The notes beneath the pieces are model-generated. The model had not been told where the DNA came from and did no database searches. It saw only the letters and a program-made list of their open reading frames with translations. A stretch of DNA of 64,000 bases from Lineus longissimus (taxonomy: Eukaryota > Nemertea > Pilidiophora > Heteronemertea > Lineidae). The stretch is from NCBI RefSeq assembly GCF_910592395.1, contig NC_088321.1:14014001-14078000 (forward strand), given 5' to 3'. Both the position numbers and the translations under genes were made by a program. Positions 24,851 to 35,399 of this stretch are shown in pieces; the first letter of the stretch is position 1, and every line of letters begins with the position of its first letter.

Positions 24851-25225
24851 GGATAAAACACTGGCTATAGACAAGATCTGCTGGATAAAATACTGACCAT
24901 AAGCAGAACATGTTGGATAAAACACTGGCTGTAGACAAGAGATGTTCGATAAAACACTGGCCAGATAAAACACTGACCATAAACAAGAGATGCTGGATGA
25001 AACACTGGCTGTAGACAAGAGAGATGTTCGATAAAACACTGGCTGTAGACAAGAGATGTTCGATAAAACACTGGCCAGATAAAACACTAACCATAAACAA
25101 AAATTGCTGGATAAAACACTGGCCAGATAAAACACTGACCATAAACAAAAATTGCTTGATAAAACACTGGCCATAAACACGAGATACTGGATAAAACACT
25201 GGTCAGAAACAAAATATGCAGGATA
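24836..25225. repeat. 32-bp minisatellite with 15-bp half-units
   Basis: Copies of 'gataaaacactggc' plus 'tgtagacaagagatgtt' or 'cataaacaagagatgct' start at 24851, 24883, 24915 and 24947, then a 15-bp truncated unit at 24962, and so on to about 25220. A second truncated unit lies near 25077 and a third near 25124. Two overlapping minus-strand frames (177 codons at 24710-25243 and 128 at 24813-25199) are by-products: 32 is not a multiple of 3, so all frames cycle through the same three translations. Confidence 0.95.
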
Positions 25226-25261
25226 GAACACAGAGACAGCCAACTCCTCCAGTTCGGTATC

Positions 25262-25720
25262 AATTCCTTAAACCCTTTCCCAAACTTGACACGTCTATGA
25301 TATAGCGCTGGTCTGGTGATATCAGTGTGTCAAAGACCAGACAGATTAACTCCGGATAGTACCAAAGGGCAAAAATTAGCCTAACTCTAGCCTTTGAAAT
25401 ATTACTCATAAAAATAAGCTTAACACCCATCCTCAATGTAACAAGACTGAGCAAAATATTAGTCATCTAATCATAAAGCAAAACAAGTTAGACACCCAGG
25501 TTGGGCATACATTGTTCGCATATGACAAGACTGAAGTTTGGGGATACTTCCTATGTCTGAAAACCCCTTCCCGAACTTGACACGTTCGTGACACAAGCAA
25601 GAACCGGCTGGTGATATCAGTATGTCAAAGGCCATGCAGATTAAGCCTGGAGAGTTCCAAAGGGCAAGAATTAGCCTAACTCTTGACTTTGAAATGTTAC
25701 TCCACAAAGTAATGTCAGCG
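25262..25720 (+). repeat. direct duplication of about 170 bp, 295 bp apart
   Basis: Copies at about 25266-25440 and 25562-25715 share 'cccttcccgaacttgacacg', 'tggtgatatcagt.tgtcaaag', 'ccaaagggcaagaattagcc' and 'tttgaaatgttactc'. The short frames on the minus strand duplicate accordingly. Confidence 0.85.
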
Positions 25721-25840
25721 TTTCAAATTATCAAAGGACAGTGGTGTGGCCATGCACTAACGTTTGAAATGTTGTCAAGGCAAGTAAGTGCACGAAGGTT
25801 TGAGATGGAAGATGCTCATTTTGTTGGATTGGCCTCTTCG

Positions 25841-26040
25841 TTAAAGGGGTTCGGCGTTCGTAGTTTCGGGTGGTCGAGGATAGTAAACATGCTGTTATAA
25901 ACAATGCCTTAGTGCAGTTATTATGTGAACATCTGAAACTTGATATTCATGGTATTCGCATGTCTGTCTTCACAACGCCCTTGTTGAAATTTCTATTCGG
26001 TATATTTCTATGCAATTTGAAAGTTTCAAATTCAGTTTAA
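25841..26040 (+). mobile_element. MITE-R copy 2 (3' end lost)
   Basis: It begins TTAAAGGGGTTCGGCGTTCGT and shows 'caatgccttagtgcagttat' and 'tcttcacaacgcccttgttg', as in copy 3. It stops at 'ttcagtttaatgc' without the opposite terminal repeat, so it is truncated or diverged. Confidence 0.75.
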
Positions 26041-26770
26041 TGCATTGTGTAATTGCCTCATGACCGGGCGGTTCAGGTTTGACACCAGCCTGTTGGCGGC
26101 AAAAACTTTCGTATGTTGCGTAGCTTCTCGACACTAACATCAATGTCAGAGAGCTGGTTATCCAGCACATTGGACGCCATGACAGCCTGCTGACTGTGAC
26201 TAAAAAAGAAGCTGAGGTGGTTTGGCCACATGACCAGAGCAAAGTAACCCTTGGAGAAAACAACTTTCTATTGAAAAAAAATATATCGTCGAATTCCTGT
26301 ACATGCAATCCCGACACAACTTTATTCCCGAGTGCGTTGACCTCGCGTGACTAAAACTCAGTGATTCAGAATCACTGCATCACGTATACCGGACAGCGTC
26401 TGATAAAATGAAATTACTCACCGAAATTGGAAAAGTAAATGCGCCAATTTCAACCGAGTTATGCAGATTCGATTCAGCATGTTATTTCCAATCGAGTGAT
26501 TGAATTTGGAGCGGAGCATCGGGAATGCGGAAACAGGTCATGGAGATGGAACATGGATTGAACTGTAACTTGTCAATTTTCCATGGGCTTTTTATTTTCA
26601 CGGAGAAAAACACCGACTCTGGAAAAAAACGTCAGCAATTTTTTGGTTGGAAAAACTAAAGAAATTTTGGAAGGCGAATGTATCATCTAGGCTGCTAGTT
26701 TCTTGGTTTACAGTTCTAAACTTCTTTGCCAGGCTGGTGGGCACTACGCTGAACCCGAGGCAGCATTGCC
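26041..26770. other. no recognised gene or repeat
   Basis: Separates the truncated MITE from the satellite. A 115-codon minus-strand frame (25970-26317) runs partly through the MITE and is not considered real. Confidence 0.4.
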
Positions 26771-26773
26771 GAC

Positions 26774-28080
26774 AGTGAGAATCAGAGAGGAACCCTTTTG
26801 CATATCGGGCATCGAGAGAGATTTCTCTGCATATGGTACTGTACTTGACTGAGGCTCAACTGCAGATGGTTAGAATCAGACCGAAACCTTTTTGCATAAG
26901 AAACACTTTGGCATCGAAGGAGCCTAATTCTGAATTTGGCACCGTGCATAACCGAGTCAACACCCCCAATGGTGAGAATCAGACCAAAATGTTTGCATAA
27001 ACAACTCTTTGACATCGAGGGAGACTCATTCTGCATTTGGCACCGTGCTTAACCGAGTCAACACCCCCAATGGTGAGAATCGGACCAAAATGTTTGCATA
27101 AACAACACTTTGGCATCGAGGGAGACTCATTCTGCATTTGGCACCGTGCTTAACCGAGTCAACACCCCCAATGGTGAGAATCAGACCGAAACCTTTTTGC
27201 ATAAGAAACACTTTGGCATCGAAGGAGCCTAATTCTGCATTTGGCACCGTGCTTAACCGAGTCAACACCCCCAATGGTGAGAATCAGACCAAAATGTTTG
27301 CATAAACAACACTTTGGCATCGAGGGAGACTCATTCTACATTTGGCACCGTGCTTAACCGAGTCAACACCCCCAATGGTGAGAATCAGACCAAAATGTTT
27401 GCATAAACAACACTTTGGCATCGAGGGAGACTCATTCTGCATTTGGCACCGTGCTTAACCGAGTCAACACCCCCAATGGTGAGAATCAGATCGAAACCTT
27501 TTTGCATAAGAAACACTTTGGCATCGAAGGAGCCTAATTCTGCATTTGGCACCGTGCTTAACCGAGTCAACACCCCCAATGGTGAGAATCAGACCAAAAT
27601 GTTTGCATAAACAACACTTTGGCATCGAGGGAGACTCATTCTACATTTGGCACCGTGCTTAATCGAGTCAACACCCCCAATGGTGAGAATCAGACCAAAA
27701 TGTTTGCATAAACAACACTTTGGCATCGAGGGAGACTCATTCTGCATTTGGCACCGTGCTTAACCGAGTCAACACCCCCAATGGTGAGAATCAGACCAAA
27801 ATGTTTGTATAAACAACTCTTTGGCATCGAGGGAGAGTCATTCTGCATTTGACACCGTGCTTAACCTAGTCAACACCCCAACGGTGAAAATCAGACCAAA
27901 ATGTTTGCATAAACAACACGAGGGCATCGAATGAGATGCTCGTTTTGCATTCGGCACTGTGCTGAACCGAGCCAAAGCTGCCGACGGTGTGAATCAGACC
28001 GAATACTTTTTGCATTAAAAAAACATGGGCATCAAGGGAGATGCGTTCTGCACTGCTAAAATCCTCGTATTTCCACTCCA
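26774..28080. repeat. satellite array, 101/103-bp monomers with 305-bp higher-order repeat
   Basis: Counting from the landmark 'ggtgagaatcag', monomers start at 26868, 26971, 27072, 27173, 27276, 27377, 27478, 27581, 27682, 27783, 27883 and 27986, giving lengths 103-101-101 three times, then 100 and 103. The 103-bp type (gaaacctttttgcataagaa, gaaggagcctaattc) is followed each time by two 101-bp types (caaaatgtttgcataaacaa, gagggagactcattc). Monomers at both ends are more diverged. The minus-strand frames 27026-27274 and 27385-27579 are periodic copies of one translation and not genes. Confidence 0.97.
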
Positions 28081-28880
28081 CGTGTTTTGCTTCCTCCCTC
28101 TGTCTGACGGTGAGTGACCCGGGGGCCTCTGCGCATCGCAAAGATTCCGTGACAGTGCCGGGGATGATTCAGCTGCCATGGTTCTGACTTATAATGTCTT
28201 TACCAGAATTTGATGTTCCCGGTTTTTTCCCCTAGTTCAGTTGTTTTCATGGACGCTATTACAGTCTGTGTGTGTGGGGGGGGGGGGGGGGGGCTTTGCA
28301 TCACGTTAATGTACTTGCTGACTAATGCTGCAATTTGATGCCTTATACTTTGATGGTTTTCAGTCCGTACTTTTTATTCTCAAAACTCTTTGAGGTGGAT
28401 GAGCACCAAGTTGATCGGATAAGCTGGGGCAATTCCACCCCAAAAAATCCACCTTACCAATTAGTGTAAATGATACAAGAAATACATCTGACCTAACTGT
28501 AAATCAAAATTGATGCAGAAACTATGGTTTTCACTCAGTAATTTCGTAATTCTCGTCCTCTATTCGGATAGAGTCACCAAGGAATGTGTTTTTACTGCGA
28601 TTTTGGGCGAAAGATTTCAGGAAGTGTTATCCCCCCCCCCCCACCCCCACCCCAGACCAAGGCTAGCTACGCCCCTGCTTTGTAGTGCAGATAAAACAAG
28701 AACAACACCAAACCTGAACTGGAATTCAATTTAAATCAACCTGGCACTTGAGCTCTCATTCTACTCTTATCTAAGAATCAAGAACAATTCATAAATCTTA
28801 ACTGCCACTAATAATGATAGATTTGCCGTAATGCTAGCCTTATGGTTAAACCATTTGAATGGCGCTGTTGATACGAAGTG
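28081..28880. other. poly-G and poly-C tracts, SINE-like phrase
   Basis: A run of 18 G at 28276-28293 after a (tg)n stretch, and a run of 12 C at 28631-28642 followed by 'cacccccaccccagacc' and 'ctagctacgcccctgc', a phrase typical of the ends of short interspersed elements. No gene was seen. Confidence 0.5.
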
Positions 28881-28887
28881 GCACTTA

Positions 28888-29000
28888 ACCGCCCGGTTGC
28901 GTTGAGAGTTATTGCCACGAATTATAGCACCATTGTGGTTGTAATGGTGGCACAAAATGCCAGATGCGACATCAGGGCAACAGTCGTCGCAGTAGCAGGT
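28888..29000 (+). repeat. unit duplicated at 29475 around MITE-F copy 2
   Basis: 'gttgcgttgagagttattgcc' with 'gccagatgcgacatcagggcaacag' matches 29475-29580 (gttgagaattattacc, ccagatgtgacattggggcaacag). In the second copy the foldback element sits inside the equivalent of 'gttgcgttgag', so this copy acts as an empty site. Confidence 0.7.
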
Positions 29001-29240
29001 TGGATCGTGATTTTCTGGTGGACAGCACTTATGGACCAAAGTCCGGTTGTTTAAAAACAAGTTTTGTCACTAACGTTGATGATAACTTATGTTCGGGTTA
29101 AGTTTAAGGGCTTAACAGAGTAAGCTAACGCCAAGTAAAGTTAACACCATTTGGTATGCTGTCTTTGTATCGAGGCAGTATATGTTATATCCTGATGACA
29201 CAACGTGGCTCTGGTGTCAGTCAGATCAGTGATTAGTTGC

Positions 29241-29474
29241 GTTAAGGGTTACCCATTTGGTACCACAATTTTGGCTACTGCTTGAAATCCTAAAACAATC
29301 AGAGCTTCATCATAATGAAGCGAATGCCAATTTCAGGGTTTGGAGTCTGTTCTTTGTTTTCCAGAAAATAGCCTCTTAGGTTTTAAATGGGCCTTCACTT
29401 CATTTTGAAGAAGTTCTACAGTTGCTTCAGGATTACAAGTTCCAGCAAAAATAGTGGTGCCTTATGCACCGTTG
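29241..29474. mobile_element. MITE-F foldback element, copy 2
   Basis: Same palindromic family as 15603-15841. The left arm (gttaagggttacc...accacaattttggctactgcttgaaatcctaaaac) matches the reverse complement of the right arm (cttcaggattacaagttccagcaaaaatagtggtgcc). The centre keeps 'gagtctgttctttgtttt'. The left edge keeps TTAAGGGTT; the right edge has diverged. Confidence 0.85.
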
Positions 29475-29590
29475 AGAATTATTACCACAAATCATGACAT
29501 TATTAGGCTTGTAATAATGTCTTCAGAACACCAGATGTGACATTGGGGCAACAGAGATGACAGTGGCACAGGAGGTCGTCAGTATCCTCT

Positions 29591-29770
29591 GTCAAGTTGC
29601 TGCCAAAACGAACTAGGACCTCGTTTGGCGACAGGGCTTTCTCTGCCTGCGCTCCATCTCTTTGGAATCAACTCCCATCTCATATTCAGGATGCTTCAGA
29701 TGTCCTTAAATTCAAATGTCAGTTAAAGACCTGGCTGTACGCGAGGCACTTTGAGGGGGCAGCGCCTTGA
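29591..29770 (+). pseudogene. non-LTR retrotransposon reverse-transcriptase C-terminal fragment
   Basis: An unbroken forward frame reads F-G-D-R-A-F-S-A-C-A-P-S-L-W-N-Q-L-P-S-H-I-Q...F-K-C-Q-L-K-T-W-L-Y and stops at tga 29768-29770. This is the canonical 'GDRAFSxxAPxLWNxLPxxIR...FKxxLKTxL' C-terminus of CR1/L2/Jockey-type ORF2. The remaining 29771-29850 (ending in tatgtatgtatgtaatgtatg) fits a retrotransposon 3' tail with a simple terminal repeat. It is 5'-truncated, as is usual for such insertions, and the youngest-looking of the three fragments. Confidence 0.8.
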
Positions 29771-30001
29771 GCACGATTTGTTCGGTAGAAAGACGCCCCA
29801 CACAAATTTTATTATGTATGTATGTAATGTATGTAGTAGCAATGGGTTTCAGGGCAGCAAGCATTATTTTGTCCTGCCGGGGAGGGGCAACAATTTGGAG
29901 GGGTGAGGCGGGAGGCAGAACACCACTTTTCATCATAAACTTGCATGAAAAACAAGTTTTTTAGATACATCCAGGGGCTACCCGTTGCAGTCTTCTTTCA
30001 G

Positions 30002-30129
30002 GCTATCAGCAGTAATATATTTTGCATCCCGAGTTTCCTTTTGATGCTACTGCTTATCTTAAATGCAATATTAATGGCTTTCCTCTCTTTCTTTTCATAT
30101 CCTCCTTGTCTTGATGTAACCACTAACAG
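30002..30129 (+). other. second hydrophobic exon-like frame ending at a splice donor
   Basis: A possible acceptor (gtcttctttcag) ends at 30001. The frame then reads a long hydrophobic stretch (LLMLLLILNAILMAFLSFF) and ends C-L-D-V-T-T-N-R across AG|GTAAGTAT (GT at 30130-30131). Phase and end (FLS.F...P..DV..NR) resemble the frame ending at 8429. It may be a transmembrane exon or part of a dispersed repeat. No family recognised. Confidence 0.25.
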
Positions 30130-30149
30130 GTAAGTATATGCGTTCGCCA

Positions 30150-30520
30150 GTAGTCCAATGATCCTCTATCATATCAATAGATCTCCCCCTTCCCCAAAAA
30201 CTGGTTGGTGACAATAAATCTATTTTTCGACTGAAGAACACTGTATAAGTGTTGAAAATTACCCTCAAATACATCCTGTATAACACCAAGAGCATGTATA
30301 GGGTAAATAAATAGTCAATCAATCTACTATTATATCAATATTACCCCCCCCCAAAAAAAAATCAGTAAAATTCAACCTCAAATGTTTGGTGATAAGAAAT
30401 ATTTTTGGGACGCTGAACATTGTATTAGCACTGCAAATTCCCCAACAACTCACATCTAGTACGACAGCACGTCCCGAGGGTAATAAATAAATAGTCCAGC
30501 GATCCACTATCATAAGCTAC
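30150..30520 (+). repeat. tandem duplication, about 170-180-bp unit, 2.2 copies
   Basis: 'atagtccaatgatcc.ctatcatatcaata' type starts at about 30150, 30311 and 30492. Each full copy has a poly-C/A stretch, 'ggtgataagaaatatttttggac' and 'acactgtat' blocks, and ends 'agggtaaataaatagtc'. Confidence 0.75.
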
Positions 30521-30573
30521 TTAATCCGTTATGAGCCACTACAGTCCCTCTGGGATTTATAATCTCCATCAGT

Positions 30574-30905
30574 GTCAAGATCAGCACTATCATTTAGTGA
30601 TCCGTCAGTTTAACACATTTTTCTAAAGCCTCGCTGATTTAATGTGATGATTTAGTATAGCAGTGATAGTTTTGATTTAGGTGCAATTGTGTTGCAGCCT
30701 TTGGACGGCCTACCAAATAGTGGGGATAGAGTTAAAACTGCTACTTCCGATGATGGGAGGACATCGCTGTCAAGAACAGCAGTATCATTTTGTGATCCGA
30801 CAGTTTAACACATTTTTCTAAAGCCTCGCTGATTTAATGTGATGATTTGTTATAACAGTGAGAGTTTTGATTTTGGCATGGTTGTGGCGCAGCTTCGGGC
30901 TACAG
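30574..30905 (+). repeat. tandem duplication, about 196-bp unit, 1.7 copies
   Basis: 'gtcaagatcagcactatcatttagtgatccg' at about 30576 and its match at about 30771. A shared stretch 'cagtttaacacatttttcta' through 'gctgatttaatgtgatgatt' is almost identical in both, so it is a fairly recent duplication. Confidence 0.9.
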
Positions 30906-32640
30906 GGCTACAGTCGTTTCTTAAGGTGAAGATGATTTTGCCTACATTTTTAGCTACACCCTATAGTGTTGATGGGATATCCTACACTGACAGTTTGTTG
31001 TAATCCCATGAACAAAAGGGAGGATATAATGAGACAATCAAAAAGTTTGTCTCCATTGTGTTTTTCTGTATGTCGAGTGTCCCTTTGATGCTCAAAACTT
31101 CAAAGCATTTCTTCCTTTGCGTATGGAATTCTGAGATCAACCCAAGACAGTCAGTCCGTTTTTGGTTACAAAGTTCAAAGCAGTGACAAAGCACACTCAT
31201 AGGAGACTGTCAGCTGCAGACTGGATGCTCAGATAAACACAAATTCCTCTTTCGTAGAGAACTTTATGATTCTTAAACATCCTCTTTCTCATGCTACTTG
31301 TTCAATGGAACCTTGGCATGCCTAGACGATTCCCAACTCTGACACTTCTCTGACTTCTCTTTTGACTACCGCGTGATTGAATCTAATCGGAAAAGACTTG
31401 ATAGACTCAGTATTTCCACTTGAATTTTGTTTCTTCGTTGGTGGTGCCTTTGTCAACATTATGGTAAAACATCAAAGTATCGACAGTGCAAACGGATCAG
31501 AAACTGTCAGATGCAGAGGATGTTGCGTTCGACGAAACTCCAGCTTTGTATAGAACTTCACGATTTTTTCGACATCTCGTTTCTTGTGAACCTTTGTCAA
31601 AAGAGATGTTATCATCCCTGAATGATTGCTAAGTTTTTTCCGTTAGTCTAATCATTCCATGTCTTCTTTTTAGCTCTTGGTTGAAATAGTCTTGGTGAGG
31701 GACCTTTTGGTTGCTGTTTGCGCATATGTTGTATGATACTTTGATTCAACAACCGGTTTGATGACAAAAAAATTGAATTTCTCATCCTGTCTCATACAGT
31801 AACTCTTGAAAGATCAGTATTTTATGTTCTTTTCAACAAACAATGAGATGCACATTATCTCGGGCAGTTAAATGTAAAATGAACGCATAAGCTTTTGCTC
31901 AACCTCTTTTCTTAGGGGTCATCACTTGTGCTCCCCACACTTCTGATACACTTATCAACCCCTGGTCGCATCTAAACATAAAAGCTGCATGATAAGGTAA
32001 TAAACTATATCAGCTTCCTACAGTCAAAAGTACCAACATTACAGACAGAAAACATGATACATGTAGCATATTTCGATTGCTTTGAGTTGTGACAAGTCCT
32101 TGGCTCTGTAAGATTAACACCCCCAAGGGTTAATAACAGGAGACAATACCTGGCTACTTTGTAACAATATATCCAAGCTTTCTGAACAAATAAAATCTAA
32201 CAGCTCAGCGAACATTAGATGCATTTCTTCACAGAGAGTCAAGATGGGCACTTTGTTGCAAAATATCGCGTTACTTCGCTCTTGGAATAATGTCACTTTC
32301 AAACCTTGGCGCAGGTTGGAAAAATAATATTCTTGAGATATGCAATATATGAGGGATTAGTTTCTTTTTCAACTGGGGGCGAGTTTGGTAACAAAACGTT
32401 GGAGACTCTTCAACATTCTCATGTTTCATCGCCGTTGACGACAGAGGACAAGTCACATCGCCATGACGATGGGAGGACAAATACATCCAATTGTTATTTT
32501 AACAAATACGATCACAAAGGATGTACACTTGTTACCATGGCGATGGGAACATCGCTCTATCAAGGAGTCAGATTTGGCAGTTTTTAATTGGGAGATCATT
32601 ATTAAGATACTAGTGTAAGGAATTCCGTTTCCCCAACGCA
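30906..32640. other. no recognised gene
   Basis: Short frames only (93 codons or fewer). Near 32455-32565 two related blocks (catcgccatgacgatggg and gttaccatggcgatggg) suggest a small degenerate repeat. Otherwise nothing was recognised. Confidence 0.4.
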
Positions 32641-32679
32641 TTATTGTTTCTTATACCAATGTTAAGTCTGTTTGAGGCT

Positions 32680-32930
32680 TCCACTTCTTTTGTCCTATTG
32701 ACACATCATACGAAACTTTAAACCAATGTTCCTTAGATTTGGACACCTGAGCAGTATTATTTGTGACAAAGGCCTGGCGGACACAAGCTTGACTCAGTTT
32801 GCTGTGGCTGTTGGGATATGTGAGAGGATTTTTACTTTCTTTTTCTGATTTCTGACAAAATGTCTGAGGCGTCTTTTGTCCCCCTGACACTTTAAACTGA
32901 TACTGAGTAACTTTAAACTAATGTACCTTC
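32680..32930 (+). repeat. diverged duplication, about 190 bp apart
   Basis: 'cttttgtcctattgacac..ctttaaaccaatgttcctt' at about 32690 and 'cttttgtccccctgacac..ctttaaactaatgtacctt' at about 32873. Divergence is high. Confidence 0.55.
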
Positions 32931-33084
32931 GTTGCCGACCGAAAGTGAATGTCGCCTGGAAGAATGACTAATACCGGCACTGCTGCTAATATGAATAAAG
33001 TGTGAAGTAGGCTGATAACCTATATCGTAGTTGATATCAGATTATAAACCAAAAAGCTTTAATTTTTGTTAACTACCATTACTC

Positions 33085-33375
33085 AAAGTCACCGAGGGGC
33101 GAAACTAGAAGCCCGGTGGATATATGAAGGCTCTGGTGTGGCTACGGAGGTACATGTATGGGGAGGATTCTAACTTTGTTTTCGACTCTGAGGTTGCTCT
33201 TGTCACCCAGATGATATTGAATAAGTTTGAACTCTTGTACCGTACCTTTCTGACAAGAATTGAGTAATGCCTGAAAACTAGCAAGAATAACTGTTCTAAA
33301 GTCACATCCGAGGTGACAAAACTGGAGGCCTGGTAGATGAGTAGCTCTGCTGCGGGGGTTGTTCTCTGGGAAATC
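33085..33375 (+). repeat. diverged duplication, about 205-bp unit; related to 55.4 kb
   Basis: 'gaggggcgaaactagaagcccggtgg..gaaggctctggtg' at about 33094 and 'gaggtgacaaaactggaggcctggtag..gtagctctgctg' at about 33310. A similar phrase (agacctggtaggcagatggctctgctg) occurs at about 55387-55415. Confidence 0.6.
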
Positions 33376-33599
33376 AAGAGAAAAAATCCAAATTGACTTA
33401 TTCAGACACGATGTTTTTTTACTTAGTAAGTCCATCTCAAGCTACTCTTCTTTCTCACTTGGTGAGGTCTTTTGGTATTTCTGGCATAAAACCAGATATA
33501 AGGAATCAAGGTTTTAAGTCTCTTTCGTAGGACTGTGTGAAGAATCGAGAATTTTAGTTCCTTAAGGTCCATCACATTCAGTTCCTTGAGGTTTATCAA

Positions 33600-33675
33600 G
33601 AATGCAATCCGGAGTTCCCTCGGGATCGAACCCAGGCCTTATTCTATGGGGGCAGCTGTGTTAACCACCAGGATT
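33600..33675 (-). mobile_element. tRNA-derived (SINE-head-like) sequence, minus strand
   Basis: On the minus strand there is an A-box-like tcctggtggttaa (33661-33673) and a perfect B box ggttcgatccc (33622-33632), with spacing as in a tRNA. The phrase 'aatcctggtggttaacac' resembles the heads of many animal tRNA-SINEs. No stable acceptor stem, so not a functional tRNA. Confidence 0.6.
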
Positions 33676-34725
33676 TGAGGCTGCTTTGCAGTCTCAGAAT
33701 AGAGAGATATCTTCATCATCTTCTCATATTATTGAAATGCAACGAGTTTGTATAAATAGAAATCCATTAACGAAAGATCAAACAGGGCAGGCTGTTTGCT
33801 AGTTATTGTTGACATCTTCTTGGTTATAAAATTTCTAATGCGCGGTTCGATGTGGCGAAGAAACTTATTTTAATGAAAAATGTTTATCTTTTCACAGAAA
33901 CATGTTATTTTGGTTCAAAAAGTACATTCCACCTCTTAGCGTGGGGTGCAGCTTCTAATGGACTGGACTACCAACACATGACGTCTGCGGCGAGATGGCC
34001 CAGGGAGCGGAGTGAATCATCCTAAATAGTTCACCCGAAAATTATCTTACATTTCGATATTTGTGCAGTCTATTCTCTATATTATCTAACTGATTTAGCT
34101 CAGTGCTTTGATGAAGAATATTTGTAGCTGATTTTAACGTTTGAATTGACTTTTGAAGAAGTTTTTAGAATAGAATTCAAAGAAGTGCCAGTGATGTCAT
34201 CAAGGGCAGATTTGTATAAAGTTCGAGTCATTCTCTTTTGAATCAAGTCAAATTTTCGAATGTTGCATTGTCCTGTCAAAAGCACAAGAAGATATCAAAG
34301 AACTGAATACACAAAAGACAAGCACGCTTAATTAGAGATAAAATCTGACAAAACCGAAGTGATATTTTCAAAACAGGCTAATCTTTTTCATAGATTGAAA
34401 GTTATGGATTCGCCTGTTTGATATTATGACACATAGTATATTTAGAGTACTGTTAGCAAAGATGAAAGAGGAAGATGCTTTGAATTGTGACATTTGGAAA
34501 GGAAATCTGTTTGAAATACTAGGTACAATCTGTTTGGTCTATCTCAGCTTAAACATATTATGGATTGGCGCTGATATCTACAGTGTACTTTCCATGCACA
34601 AGATATGAACAGTTATTTCAGTTGATCATCATACGAAGTCTGTTAAAAAATATCAAGGGGCTTATAGATCTATTTGTTGGAATAAAATGCCAGATACTCA
34701 TGTACTTTCTACTATATTACAGCTC
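33676..34725. other. no recognised gene or repeat
   Basis: The 60-codon frame at 34426-34608 (KEEDALNCDIWKGNLFEILGT...) has no known motif. Nothing else was noticed. Confidence 0.35.
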
Positions 34726-34727
34726 TC

Positions 34728-35045
34728 TATAGTTTGCTAAGACAGCGACAAATTTGCTGAATCCGGCTATCTTGAGTCTGCTGAAGACAGTTATATAGAG
34801 TTTGCTAAGACTGCTATCTAAAGTTTCCTGAGATAGTGATCTAGATTTTTCTAAAACAGCTATCTAAAGTTCGCTAAGACAGCTATCTTGAGTTGTTTAA
34901 GAGTTTTTCAGAACAGCTATCTAGAGTTTGCTAAGACGGCTATCCCCAGTTTGCTAAAGAAAGCTGTCTCGGGTTTGCTAAGACAGCTATCTCCAGTTTG
35001 CTAACGACAGCTATCTATATTTGTGTAGACAGCTGTTTATAATTT
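34728..35045 (+). repeat. 27-30-bp minisatellite, about eleven copies
   Basis: Tandem copies of 'agtttgctaagacagctatct' plus a short linker, degenerate at the left and clearest at 34920-35020. Confidence 0.9.
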
Positions 35046-35399
35046 ATTTCACTGTTCTAGAGTTTACCGACACTGCAGATAGCCAAGGTGTTCGTAACCT
35101 ATAAACTACATATACTTCAGAACAGAGTTTGCTGAGCATGACCAAATCTTAAACCCACAAATGAAATTATAACACTGCGCTTAACACAGAAACCATATTT
35201 TCTGCTTCGAGGTCTTCTAATTTTTGTGATTTTTTTTCAAATCACCTGTTGTCGCATCTCGTGATTACTTCGGAGCCTCTTTTTGGAATCAGAAAAGAAT
35301 GGCCGCCTATCTCTGGTTGTCGTCTTTTGTTGTTTTCATATTCAACGGCTGTTTGTTTTTTCTGCGTCCCATTTTCATGATTGGAAGATGACATGTGGT

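Noticed and set aside
24710-25243. 177-codon and overlapping 128-codon minus-strand frames
   Set aside because: Both are translations of a 32-bp minisatellite. Because 32 is not divisible by 3, the frames cycle through the same peptides; no coding signal.
27026-27579. Repeated minus-strand frames starting MGVLTRLSTVPNAE
   Set aside because: They are the satellite read in one frame; the identical peptide recurs with the 305-bp period.
32440-32565. Inverted-repeat element around 'ccatgacgatggg'
   Set aside because: Matches are short and interrupted; it could not be distinguished from chance.
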